DNA of 34,179 nucleotides from CAYJLW01 sp964370965 (GTDB taxonomy: Bacteria; Actinomycetota; Acidimicrobiia; UBA2766). The notes below the pieces were generated by a model that worked only from the letters and a program-made list of their open reading frames with translations, was not told where the DNA came from and made no database searches. Location: contig CAYJLW010000044.1 in assembly GCA_964370965.1 (NCBI GenBank), forward strand, positions 1 through 34,179, read 5' to 3'. Each line of letters begins with the position of its first letter. Position 1 is the stretch's first letter. A program made the position numbers and the translations under genes. Positions 9,701 to 16,494 of the stretch are shown piece by piece.

Positions 9701-12700
9701 ACGTGCTGTTCGGTGCCAGGGACGCCGTCGTGGACGCCGTCGGGCTGTTGCGCAGCTTCCTGAACGGGGTGCCTCCGGCCCTGTTCGGCCCGGGCGGGCC
9801 GTTGGCGTCCCTGGCAGACAACCTCGAGGCGGGTCTCCTCGGGCGGTGGGGCTCGCTGGTGCAGGACCTGCGGGACGTCCGAGGGCTCCTCGCCGAGAGG
9901 TGGGCCGCGACCGAAGGCGAGGTCCTGGCCGCGGCGCTGGCGCAGGCCGACAGGGTACGGGACGCGGTGGGGGAGTTGAAGGACGCGGTGACGTCGGCCG
10001 CGGACGAGCTCGTCGCCGCCCAGAGGGAGAGCGAGCTCGCGTTGGCAGCGCGCCTCCAGGAGTCGGTCGCGGGTACGGCGGACTGGCTCCACCAGCGGCT
10101 CGTGGACGACAACCCTGCGCTGCACCTCGTCAACAGGGCCTACGACGTCGCCGATGAGGCGATGAACTGGATGCTGGGCGGCCTGCTCAACAGCCTGGAG
10201 GCGGCGGAGTACGCCGGCTTCGACTTCTGGTACGAGTGCTTCCCCGCCGTCGACGACCCCGACGGCACCTTCGAGCCGGCGTACTGCACGAACCGGCCCT
10301 GGGTGCGCGACGGGATCTGGAGGGCGCTGAACTGGTACCGGAACCTGGTCGCGCAGACATGGTACGGGCCCGGTCTGGAGACCTTCCGGGAGAAGCTCGT
10401 CCGTGTGGCGACGTTCTATGACGACAACGTCCTCCGGCCCGTCCAGGAGAGGCTGGTCCCGTGGCTGCGGGGGCTCTTCGAGGACGTCTACGCGGGGGAC
10501 CTGGAGGACCCGACCACAGACGAGACGTCCGTCGATGTGAAGATCCTGACCGCCGTGCGGGACCAGGTGGAGCGGGTGCGGCAGTCGGTACAGGTGTTCC
10601 GCGACAGTCTGAACACGCCGCCTGCGTGGTTCCAGGCGGCGGCGCCGAAGATCGACGACCTGATGCGCGGGTTGGCTGAGGGGGCGGCCGAGCTGTTGCG
10701 CTCGGCGCTGCCGGCCGCGCTGGAGGCGCATCTCCAGCGTCTGCTGGACGAGGCAGACGCTGGGGGTCAGACGGGGGCGGCGCTCACTGGCCCGGCGCTG
10801 GCGAACGCGGTCCGCCAGTTCCTGCGGGCGCGGACGTGGTCGGGCGGGTTCGCGTTCTTGGACCGGGTGCCGCTCAAGGGGGAGGCGCCCGCGTTCCTGG
10901 ACGACTCCCTGGGTGAGGGCCGGGTGCTGGGAGCGCTGCCCGTGGGTGCGGAGAGGCCGCAGCGCTTCACCGGGTCCCAGTACGACCGTCTCGTCCTCGA
11001 CGTCACGTCCCGGGCGGGTCCAAACGGCGGGCGGGTGTCCAAGGGCTCGGCCGTGCTCGTGCGTCCGGTCCCGGCGCCGCCCGGAAGGGACCCGAACCGC
11101 CGCCACGGCCTCGTCGTGGCACAGCACGCGTGGGGGAACGTGGTCTTCCAAGGCGCGCCGGGGCTGCTGGAGGACACCGACGGGGCGGTGCAGGTGCAGG
11201 CAGCCGGGCCGTGCGTGGCGATCCTGGTGGACGAGACGCTCGCCAACGGGGAGAAGCTCGCCGAGCCCACCTGCGTGTGGACTTTCGACTCGGCCTCCCG
11301 CCAGGCGACCATGGACATGACGGGTGCGACGGTACCCGGCTGGACGGGGCTGGGGGCGGGCTGGATGCCGCCGGCGAAGATGGAGATCACCGCGGGGGCG
11401 CCCGGCCCCGACGCCTCCGAGGGGATCGGCCGCCTCTTCGCCGCCCTGGGCCGCTACCCCGCCGCGCACAACGGCCTTCTCCTGGGCGGCGGCCGCCTCG
11501 ACGCCCCTTACGCGTTCACGGGCCCGGACGGGATCCCACAGGAGGAGAAGGCGGTCGTCGCCATGCATGTGGTGGGACGCGGGAGCGTCGAGGGGCCGGC
11601 CCTGCTGAGCTGGGTGGCCCCGGACGGGACGAGGTGGACCCTGGCGACGCGGGCGTGGCGGGACACCTCGACGGGCTTCGACCGGGACGCCCGGATGTTC
11701 CAGGGCGTGGGAGGCTGCGACGTGCTGCGGAGCCGCCACAGCGGGGTGACTCTGGACTGGTACCCCTTCACCGTGTTCGGCTCCTCGACTTGCACATGGG
11801 GCTGGAACGGGGCCACGGGACGCCTCACGGTGCGGGCTGAAGGCGAGGTGACGGACCGTCTGGCGGGCTGGCACGCCGGGTGGCACGACATCCTGGACGT
11901 CCCTGTCGTCGCGGGGACAGGCAAGGTGCAGTTCCTGACTGAGCCGCCGCCCGTGCCCTTCGAGCGACCCGTCGACCTGTGGGCCCTGCTGGAGCGGGTG
12001 GCGGGCGGCGGCGTCAACGCCGTGTCGCCCGGGGGCCGCTTCGGGTTCCTCCTCGCCGCCGCCCAGACGCTCACAGCGGGGCCCGACGGCGGCGTGGTCA
12101 CGGACGTGCAGGGCTACCTGGCCCAGGGCCAGGGGGGCCCGCCCCGGGGTGCGCTGGTCGCGGTGCAGCACGGCACCGGGGGGGACGGGGCCGACGTCGT
12201 GGTCGCCACCGACATTTGGGACGACGCCTCGGTGGGGGTCTCGGAAGGCTTCGGGCGGGACACGCTGGTGTTCGCAGGGAAGGGTCCGTGCCGGTTCTGG
12301 CGACGTCCCCGGACCGGGCAGGCCCTGGAGGAGGTCACGGCCCAGATGCCCGGCACGTGTGCGTGGAGCCTCGACCCCGTGGGACGCCGGGGAACCGTGC
12401 GCGTGACGAGCGCCTTCGACCCGCCGGGATGGGTTGACGTCGTCGACTCCCCGTACCTCGGGGCCGTCGCCGTGGTCACCGACCCGCCCCGACCCCAGCC
12501 GTCACCCACGATCGACGGCCTCCTGGGTGCGCTCGGGATCCCTGTCCTAGACGCCGACACCGCCGAGGAGCCCTTCGGGTCCTGGTGGGCGTGGGGCACG
12601 GTGGGCCGCTCCGGGAGCGGCGGGGCCGCCACCGCCCAGGTCGTCGCCGTCGTCACCCAGGCCCTGGGAGAACAACCCGTCGGACGGGCGCTGGCTCTCT

Positions 12701-13479
12701 GGGGTGTCGCCGGGGTCACCCACGTCCTCGTCGCCGAGGACTTCACCGCACCCACCTCCACCGGCGTCGACCGCCGGCAGCGGACCGCCGTGTTCGCCGG
12801 GCCCTGCACCCTCTACCGCCTCCACCTCAGCGGCGCCCTGGAGCGCCTCCCCCGCAACACCCTGGAGTGCACCTGGGCGCTCACCGACGCCGGGAGACGC
12901 CTCACCCTGACGCCGAGCACCACCGACCTCGAGGGCTGGGCGCCGATCCACGACCGGGTGATCCAGGGTGCATCCTTCCTCTCCACCGACGAGCCCCGGG
13001 CCCTTCCGCCCCTGTCCAGCGTGCGAGAGTTCCTGGACAGCGTCGCCCAGCCCAGCCAGGGGCTGCACCACACCGACTTCGTGGTCGGCGGCGATGCCCT
13101 CTACGACGACGCGGGCGGTTCCGCGGGCTGGGCGACGATGAGCGCGACAGCGCCCGACGACGAAGAGTGGATCGGCGCCGCCATGCACACCCACGCCGCC
13201 GCCGACGGCCGCACCCACGTCTACACGGTCACGTCCCGAGGCCAGACCGAGCTCAGCGCCACCAGCGCGACGCGTCACACCCTCCTCCCCGCCACCTGCC
13301 GCCACGTCAGCCTGTCGTCCCACTGGCCCCTCGTCCGCGTCCACCCCGACACACCCTGCCAGTGGACCCTCACGACCACACCCACCGCCGGGACCACCAC
13401 CCTCGCCCTCGCCACCACCGACCACAACCTCGGGCCCCGCCGCATCGCCCTTACCCACATCCGCGTCCCCACCCCCTGA
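3718..13479 (+). CDS. Giant predicted secreted multidomain protein, function unknown
   Basis: 3253 residues from GTG 3718, chosen because GGGAGAGAG (3705-3713) precedes it; GTG 3754 is an alternative. A signal peptide follows: Arg-rich n-region at 18-28, hydrophobic stretch at 29-46, and an AAA cleavage motif near residue 50. Residues ~115-660 and ~834-1038 carry TolB/PD40-like propeller repeats with motifs such as SGDGRRVAFTT and SADGRWVAFVSDATDLV. Residues ~1062-1155 look PKD-like (SRDPDGTLRSYRW). Residues ~1155-1340 hold the first copy of a beta domain with two cysteines. Residues ~1341-2360 are Trp- and Ala-rich and mainly helical, with probable coiled coils. Residues ~2361-3253 hold five more Cys-pair copies. 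There is no LPXTG motif and no clear C-terminal membrane anchor. A surface or extracellular structural, adhesive or binding role is plausible, but nothing shows an enzyme active site. Confidence 0.85.
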   Translation: MGGVHGRTLGAGVGLGGRFAGRSVVVCRASVAGAGVAVLLSLSLGVEAAASPPRSASARVGRRVPSVGGIASAATTSTTSAPQDSSSACGAALGLTYHVSPRPELMAASPGSVGEPAVSGDGRRVAFTTTEGVGHWAWTDTNGREDVYLREYVPDPNDPTGRMILNEEYVDRLSVTLQGGQSNGKSFDPAISGDGHWAVFVSAGQDLVTGENTGDQFDVYIYDLEAPDYGAHLRRVSSTPAGTRGNAGSWAPSVSADGRWVAFVSDATDLVAGVTDTPGTSDVFLWDRQSGGVQLVSSSGGDGARAANGWSGDPSVAVVGGRPLVAFPSDASDLVVGDTNGEGDVFVWDGTAPPGSRISRASVDEAGGQVPAWSGEVAIATTGRVAFSSAGRLDSDDVDDLIDVYVADPSGATWRPTRVSAPPADERSDAESSEPVISGDGSTVAFWSGATNLALMGPAASVVDDSPGADVYVAGLGGQGGGPPLVTTREMASLSDAALSSGGQDYPASTDSGEPAVSADGRYVAFTTSAPEMRGETGGDTDVFLRDRQPPAPREPEETVEAVSLGTTGRYRRKRNESWGYPEAPLDASMSGDGGLVAFTSPDTDLVPGDGDSVAGDDVFLRDTAAGETSMLSLRSDGTPTGRPGASTGHPRIGPSGDADTATFWSNVQDEVPPWEGDYRMYPPPYARDLATATTRALGVEMHVDGDPGWSVRGAYWIRAEGTLVTHSDDGRLGLYVTDATFFGQESELPDASDPAVRELYWNSQIEWHQGWNGEQLRLFVVDMATGDGVEVDVAAALGVADARTATGLLPVRELIASPLGWTRTGVPDLVADFSPDGGTLALALGGFDGGEPPQGAEAPPARFVVWSGGQTRLVAAQGDAVFGGGPPADQPSPPVSVGYPKVSNTGDVAFVGSPGPQPANLGAEDWGRAYLAPASPEPGRPVLLLDGEVHEEDPDGRVGQIASHEISDTGRYVVFTYSSPYGYQDVERFDAEDPHWTDGDGFDHVKLAAPVPGHARDVSDTGQVLFTSTANWLPTRNISRGAGDPYASTWQLYKSHAGGNCLPVPRVTATMNSAGTEVTFHAAASRDPDGTLRSYRWYVSLADGSVQSDEPTVTVPVVRFPTAPYDDGLVVMSAQLEVEDDTYAWGSTDRHLTVGRSVYSVLAGGVAALPRRTGGNQGRPGWLGGSLNRLRDAFLGTGWWSPGVRVAHEHAGTLDGSRQGRLHAAVTDGVGEAAYEFASRTRHWRVLQREFAESSFEAAADGGQGGRVVLGGDCEVASVPLGAPLAVVPMLDRRRGRCEWTFDEQGGERRFGLVVRRPSDGSPLVDVPLTGLAATGETAAREADLRVIRHERTWGDLGDRVVNATWDGVVGPLRDWLGERITDLAAKRDQLTADRQQHVDANKAWRLDWLARFQGWQAAAGTGLPDAVRQWLQESVNSALTDAASYLGTEVTPWLQALPAYVGTVAQEGVAFWTDWLPFGIGDWMASSAGELVQWLVGLFADNIAQPVVAIAQNWLYSYHDYFAAMPSGLRLPQMAEYLVQPLYGIRDPQTGQLLTPGLDTIRDGWQQIEDTLIGLVSMLPDWVNVGVDKHCDVMPGSMPCAGNDQGLRDWLVWLIDVLGDAVQTAVNGLEVYVVELLMFKLGFTQRSFEAYRLYLEARHAVEMAWLASLRFPHVHVARNVTLPALQLTRRGAAQLFRDEVMLGVSTRRSEMAAYANGVAESLAQRFEERVGGWAASLEAGVFTQEIEAVRAEVLGWLTEGETAVDGVLTGAYQSVAGLLGGVRLDVTNFLEDAVDAVDAAGVQAVGVFADAVAQGVAAAEPEAGAAVDAADAALVGVQGEVEAAAEELRDQLLAALASPELNDGIRAVLEPVELGLDATHDALVDLRDEVAAARVEILEELGAVRAELVSLRNSSQGWVWLGWQLVISLYDRVVEGVWHVTLDLKNATMGLVNGFNQFRRDHLGGPNWQYGGDNGLFGVVTDGLEAAVQVGVDVLFGARDAVVDAVGLLRSFLNGVPPALFGPGGPLASLADNLEAGLLGRWGSLVQDLRDVRGLLAERWAATEGEVLAAALAQADRVRDAVGELKDAVTSAADELVAAQRESELALAARLQESVAGTADWLHQRLVDDNPALHLVNRAYDVADEAMNWMLGGLLNSLEAAEYAGFDFWYECFPAVDDPDGTFEPAYCTNRPWVRDGIWRALNWYRNLVAQTWYGPGLETFREKLVRVATFYDDNVLRPVQERLVPWLRGLFEDVYAGDLEDPTTDETSVDVKILTAVRDQVERVRQSVQVFRDSLNTPPAWFQAAAPKIDDLMRGLAEGAAELLRSALPAALEAHLQRLLDEADAGGQTGAALTGPALANAVRQFLRARTWSGGFAFLDRVPLKGEAPAFLDDSLGEGRVLGALPVGAERPQRFTGSQYDRLVLDVTSRAGPNGGRVSKGSAVLVRPVPAPPGRDPNRRHGLVVAQHAWGNVVFQGAPGLLEDTDGAVQVQAAGPCVAILVDETLANGEKLAEPTCVWTFDSASRQATMDMTGATVPGWTGLGAGWMPPAKMEITAGAPGPDASEGIGRLFAALGRYPAAHNGLLLGGGRLDAPYAFTGPDGIPQEEKAVVAMHVVGRGSVEGPALLSWVAPDGTRWTLATRAWRDTSTGFDRDARMFQGVGGCDVLRSRHSGVTLDWYPFTVFGSSTCTWGWNGATGRLTVRAEGEVTDRLAGWHAGWHDILDVPVVAGTGKVQFLTEPPPVPFERPVDLWALLERVAGGGVNAVSPGGRFGFLLAAAQTLTAGPDGGVVTDVQGYLAQGQGGPPRGALVAVQHGTGGDGADVVVATDIWDDASVGVSEGFGRDTLVFAGKGPCRFWRRPRTGQALEEVTAQMPGTCAWSLDPVGRRGTVRVTSAFDPPGWVDVVDSPYLGAVAVVTDPPRPQPSPTIDGLLGALGIPVLDADTAEEPFGSWWAWGTVGRSGSGGAATAQVVAVVTQALGEQPVGRALALWGVAGVTHVLVAEDFTAPTSTGVDRRQRTAVFAGPCTLYRLHLSGALERLPRNTLECTWALTDAGRRLTLTPSTTDLEGWAPIHDRVIQGASFLSTDEPRALPPLSSVREFLDSVAQPSQGLHHTDFVVGGDALYDDAGGSAGWATMSATAPDDEEWIGAAMHTHAAADGRTHVYTVTSRGQTELSATSATRHTLLPATCRHVSLSSHWPLVRVHPDTPCQWTLTTTPTAGTTTLALATTDHNLGPRRIALTHIRVPTP
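7180..7740 (+). repeat. Cys-pair (C...CxW) domain, copy 1, before the helical region
   Basis: Residues ~1155-1340 of the giant protein. A short helix (LNRLRDAFLGTG) is followed by beta-rich sequence with GGDC (Cys1275) and, 24 residues later, CEWTFD (Cys1299). The same layout recurs five times at the C-terminus, so this copy stands apart from the array with the helical region between them. The two cysteines probably form a disulfide. Confidence 0.65.
10795..13476 (+). repeat. Array of five Cys-pair (C...CxW) domains, copies 2-6
   Basis: Each unit is about 165-190 residues. It begins with a short helix (AVRQFLRA, IGRLFAALG, DLWALLERV, IDGLLGALG, VREFLDSVA) and ends with a beta region containing two cysteines. 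The pairs are Cys2499/2519, 2667/2692, 2858/2881, 3030/3051 and 3194/3214, so 20-25 residues apart. The first Cys follows GP, GG or AT; the second is always followed by X-Trp (CVWTFD, CTWGWN, CAWSLD, CTWALT, CQWTLT). Sequence identity outside these positions is low, so these are old duplications and not a recent tandem repeat. Confidence 0.7.
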
Positions 13480-13579
13480 ACAGCCGGGGTTCTCGCGCTC
13501 TCACAAGTGCGCCGCCCCCGTCCCCGTGCCGGCGGTGGGCCCCGAGAGCGAGGCCGTGAGTCGGCCGGCGTGTCCGCTC

Positions 13580-13608
13580 TTGCACACCGGGTCTGGGATC
13601 GCTAGCTT
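13580..13608 (+). promoter_or_regulatory. Predicted promoter of catabolic operon 1
   Basis: TTGCAC (13580-13585) and TAGCTT (13603-13608) are 17 bp apart. The expected start site, near 13615, falls inside the palindrome that follows immediately. The transcript would have a leader of about 85 nt before the small leader ORF. Confidence 0.6.
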
Positions 13609-13612
13609 GCTT

Positions 13613-13627
13613 ATGCCAACTTGGCAT
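13613..13627. promoter_or_regulatory. Operator palindrome at the operon 1 start site
   Basis: ATGCCAACTTGGCAT is a perfect 7-1-7 inverted repeat covering the predicted transcription start. A site there would block initiation when a repressor is bound. The TetR regulator at 17.6 kb is one candidate binder. Confidence 0.6.
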
Positions 13628-13700
13628 GCGTCTTTCTGTCAGGACCGGGGGAACAGGGTCGCCGTCGCCGGTCGGGGATGCTGAGCGAGGAGGACGACAC

Positions 13701-13751
13701 ATGAGGACCATCGACCCGGCGGCGGCGCGGGACGCGGGGTCGGCGCCATGA
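13701..13751 (+). CDS. 16-codon leader ORF overlapping the acyl-CoA synthetase start
   Basis: Encodes MRTIDPAAARDAGSAP. It has the best ribosome site of the operon (GAGGAGGA, 13687-13694, seven bases before ATG). Its stop overlaps the synthetase start as ATGA (13748-13751). The synthetase itself has only a poor ribosome site, so its translation is probably coupled to this ORF. A frameshift error joining the two reading frames cannot be fully excluded, but operon 2 shows the same arrangement with an unrelated sequence. There is no run of one amino acid to suggest classical attenuation. Confidence 0.5.
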   Translation: MRTIDPAAARDAGSAP

Positions 13752-15469
13752 GTGCGCCCGGCGCGGGCACGCAGCGCTTCCCGCGTTTCGGCGCGGAGTA
13801 CCGCCGGCGGTGGATCGACAAGGGTCTCTGGGCCGACCGCACACTCCACGACCTCTTCGACGACACCGTCGCCGCCCGGGGGGGCGACACGGCCGTCGTC
13901 ACCAAGGACCGCCGCGTCACCTTCGCCGAGTGGAAGGCAGAGTCCGACGCCCTCGCCGCCGGACTCCTCGGCGCCGGTGTGGGGGCGGGCGACCTCGTCG
14001 GGGTGCAGCTCCCGAACTGGCCGGAGTTCTGCGAGCTCCAGATCGCCCTGTCCCGCATCGGCGCCGTGATCTCCCCGCTGCACGTCGTCTACCGGGAACG
14101 GGAGATGCGCTCCCTCCTGGACTTCTGCGAGACCGACGTCCTCGTCGTCCCCGGCCCCCCCGGCGACCCCGACCACGGCCACGACCACGCCGTCGCCGCG
14201 AGGGCGATCCGGGGGGACCTTCGCCGTCTCCGCCTCCTCGTTGTCGCAAGGGGAGAGGCCGTCCCGGCCGCCGCGGGTGCCGAGACGACCCTGGAAGCCC
14301 TCAAGGCCGACGGCCGGGCGCACCCCGGGCGCCTCGGCGGCCTCGCCTCGGACCCCGACGCCGTCTTCTACCTCAACTTCACGTCCGGCACGGAAGGCGC
14401 TCCGAAGGGGTTCCTGCACACCCACAACACGCTCATCTCCACGTTCCGCACCATGGCCACGCTCATGGCCCAGCTCGAGCCGGACATGGTGCAGCTCGCC
14501 TGCTCACCCATGACCCACAGCTTCGGGCACTTCATGACCTACTTCACGGCGATCGGCGGTGTCCCCGTCGTCCTCGTCGACCGCTACCGGCCCGGCGACG
14601 TCCTGGAGCTCGTGGCCCGGGAACGGGTGACGTCCCTCTCCGGGACGCCCGCACACATCATCGGTGTCCTCCACCACCCCGACTTCGCCCGCTACGACAC
14701 GTCCAGCGTGAAGAACTGCTCCGTGGGCGGCGCCCGCTCCGCGCCCGAGCTCGTCGCCGAGCTGGAAAGAGTCTGGGGGATCCGCTCCCAGAACACCTAC
14801 GGCATGGGCGAGAACGTCGTGCACACCCGCACGATGCCCTTCGACCCTGAGGACAAGGCCCGGGAGTCCGTGGGCCGGCCGCTCTTCGGAGCCGAGGTCA
14901 AGGTCGTCGACCCCGTCGACCACACCCGGGCCCTGCCCGCCGGGGAGGTGGGCGAGATCTGCTTCCGCGGCCCCACCCTCTTCGTGGGCTACTACCGCCA
15001 GGCCGAGCTCACGGCCGCCACGCGGGACGCCGACGGCTGGTTCTTCACCGGCGACCTCGGCTCCCTCGACGCCGAGGGCTACCTCTACTTCGCCGGCCGG
15101 GCGAAGGAGGTCGTCAACAGGGGCGGCACCAAGATCTACCCGAAGGAGATCGAGGACCTCCTGAACGCCCTCCCCGAGGTGGCCGACGCCGCCGTCGTCG
15201 CCTGGCCCGACGACCGCCTGGGCGAGACCGTGTGCGCGTACGTCGTCCCGGCGGAGGGGGCGGAGGTCACCCTCGAGGGCGTCGCCTCCGGCCTCGAGGC
15301 GGCCCGGGCGATGCGCTACCTCGTGCCCGAGCGCATCGTCGTCGTCGGCGAGCTCCCCATGACCCCCACGGGCAAGGTCCGCAAGGCGAGCCTCATGGCC
15401 GACGCCGCCCTGCGAGCCAAGGGGGACGCCCCCGCTGTGGCGGGCACGGTGCAGGAGCGGGCGAGATGA
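13748..15469 (+). CDS. AMP-forming acyl-CoA synthetase (ANL superfamily)
   Basis: 573 residues, full length for the family. It activates a carboxylic acid to its CoA thioester through an acyl-adenylate. Visible motifs are the phosphate-binding loop FTSGTEGAPKG (TSGT at ~212), YGMGEN (~350), WFFTGDLGSLDAEGYLYFAGR (~432, written here in part as FTGDLG), the hinge KEVVNRGGTKIYPKEIEDLL region, and the catalytic-lysine segment TPTGKVRK (~540). It resembles cyclohexanecarboxylate- and medium-chain acyl-CoA ligases; substrate unknown. It is the first large gene of operon 1, preceded by an overlapping leader ORF and followed by a luciferase-like gene that overlaps by four bases (ATGA). A second synthetase closes operon 2. 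Confidence 0.92.
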   Translation: MSAPGAGTQRFPRFGAEYRRRWIDKGLWADRTLHDLFDDTVAARGGDTAVVTKDRRVTFAEWKAESDALAAGLLGAGVGAGDLVGVQLPNWPEFCELQIALSRIGAVISPLHVVYREREMRSLLDFCETDVLVVPGPPGDPDHGHDHAVAARAIRGDLRRLRLLVVARGEAVPAAAGAETTLEALKADGRAHPGRLGGLASDPDAVFYLNFTSGTEGAPKGFLHTHNTLISTFRTMATLMAQLEPDMVQLACSPMTHSFGHFMTYFTAIGGVPVVLVDRYRPGDVLELVARERVTSLSGTPAHIIGVLHHPDFARYDTSSVKNCSVGGARSAPELVAELERVWGIRSQNTYGMGENVVHTRTMPFDPEDKARESVGRPLFGAEVKVVDPVDHTRALPAGEVGEICFRGPTLFVGYYRQAELTAATRDADGWFFTGDLGSLDAEGYLYFAGRAKEVVNRGGTKIYPKEIEDLLNALPEVADAAVVAWPDDRLGETVCAYVVPAEGAEVTLEGVASGLEAARAMRYLVPERIVVVGELPMTPTGKVRKASLMADAALRAKGDAPAVAGTVQERAR

Positions 15470-16485
15470 GGGTCGGGATCTCATGGGACCTCGCCGGGGC
15501 CGGGGCCGGTGTCGACGTGCCGACGGCCTGGAACCTCGTCGCCGCCGAGGCCGCCAACGCCGACCGCCTCGGCTACGACAGCATCTGGGTCCCCGAGACC
15601 CGGGAGGTTGGAGGGGGACACACCCCCGCCGGGGGGGGGGGGGCGGCCCACCCCACCCCCCCGGGGGGCCCCCCCCCCCCTCCGCGGGGGGGGTCCCCCC
15701 CCCCCCCCCCCGCGACCGCCGGGTGTCCCGCTCCCGCCGTCATGCTCACCTACCTCGCCCGGCGCACCCGCACCGTCGGCCTCCGGGTGGCGGGGCGCAC
15801 CGTGGCGGGGGCGAACCCGGTCCGCCTCGCCGAGGACGTCGCCGTCCTCGACGTCTTCTCCCGGGGCCGGGCGGGTGTGGCGTTCGCGGCGGCATCCGCC
15901 CAGGGCACCGCCCCGGGCCACGTCCACGAGGTCGTGGACTTCTGCCAGAGCGCGTGGGGGGCCGACGAGTTCCGCTACCGGGGCGAGTTCGTCCGTTTCC
16001 CCGCCGACGTCCCGGCGGACGCCCCCGCCGGCGCGAGCGAGCCCTCCCCGGCCCGGGGTCCGTACGTCCCGCAGTGGGAACGGGGCCCGGCGGTCCCCGA
16101 GCACCTCTCGATCACGCCGAAGCCTCTCGCTCCACAGCCGCCGGTCTGCGTGGACGTCACCGACGACGCCACCCTGGAATGGGCGGCCGCCCGCGGGGTC
16201 GGCGCCTGGTTGGGGGCCGACGTCGCCGCCGACGACGCCGTCGCCCGTCTCTCCCGCTACCGGGACGTCGCCGCGGCCGCCGGCCGGTCCCGGGGCGCTG
16301 CGGAGGTCGTCCTGGAGCGGGACCTGGCGTTCGCGCCCGGCGGGGGGACGGACCTCGTCGCGGAGCTCAGGGACCTCAAGGCCCGGGCCGGCGTCACGCA
16401 TCTCGTGTGGCGCCGCTCCGGGGACCGCCCCGGCGGGGACCTGTGGGTGTTCGCCCAGCAGGTGCAGCCGCTGCTGCAGGCCTGA
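15466..16485 (+). CDS. Luciferase-like (LLM) flavin-dependent oxidoreductase, A-type, operon 1
   Basis: 339 residues. The bacterial-luciferase TIM-barrel family covers FMN- or F420-dependent monooxygenases and reductases. The N-terminus (MRVGISWDL, NADRLGYDSIWVPE) and middle (LAEDVAVLDVFSRGRAGVAF, WAAARGVGAWLG) fit the family. It is most like the A-type gene at 21726: both share GPY..QW.RG..VP.HL and EWAAARG. Residues ~48-85 are odd: a Pro/Gly-only stretch encoded by G and C homopolymers (15605-15720), where the paralog has only a short loop. The reading frame is kept, but the tract may be an assembly error or inserted repeat. Translation is coupled to the synthetase by ATGA. The next gene is the probable partner subunit. 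Confidence 0.82.
   Translation: MRVGISWDLAGAGAGVDVPTAWNLVAAEAANADRLGYDSIWVPETREVGGGHTPAGGGGAAHPTPPGGPPPPPRGGSPPPPPATAGCPAPAVMLTYLARRTRTVGLRVAGRTVAGANPVRLAEDVAVLDVFSRGRAGVAFAAASAQGTAPGHVHEVVDFCQSAWGADEFRYRGEFVRFPADVPADAPAGASEPSPARGPYVPQWERGPAVPEHLSITPKPLAPQPPVCVDVTDDATLEWAAARGVGAWLGADVAADDAVARLSRYRDVAAAAGRSRGAAEVVLERDLAFAPGGGTDLVAELRDLKARAGVTHLVWRRSGDRPGGDLWVFAQQVQPLLQA
15605..15720. repeat. G/C homopolymer tract inside an LLM gene
   Basis: Within ~115 bases there are runs of 13 G (15631-15643), 12 C (15669-15680), 8 G (15686-15693) and 17 C (15695-15711). Nothing else in the window looks like this. It interrupts a conserved fold at a surface loop. It could be a real unstable or slipped repeat, a degraded copy of the GC-palindromic element seen at 24.0, 27.3 and 30.7 kb, or a sequencing or assembly artefact. 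Confidence 0.6.
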
Positions 16486-16494
16486 GGAGGCCGT

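Noticed and set aside
7740..10797. Helical region of the giant protein as a phage tape-measure protein
   Set aside because: It is long, helical and Trp-rich, but the protein has a signal peptide and propeller and no phage genes are nearby.
6973..12171. A 1732-codon open frame on the minus strand, opposite the giant gene
   Set aside because: It lacks a ribosome site and domain-like patterns, and is rich in Arg, Pro, Gly and His as expected for a shadow frame in GC-rich DNA. The plus strand has clear domains and repeats.
13701..13751. Leader ORF as a frameshifted N-terminus of the synthetase
   Set aside because: The synthetase already has a complete N-terminus from 13748, and operon 2 has the same overlap with a different peptide. 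It remains possible but is less likely.
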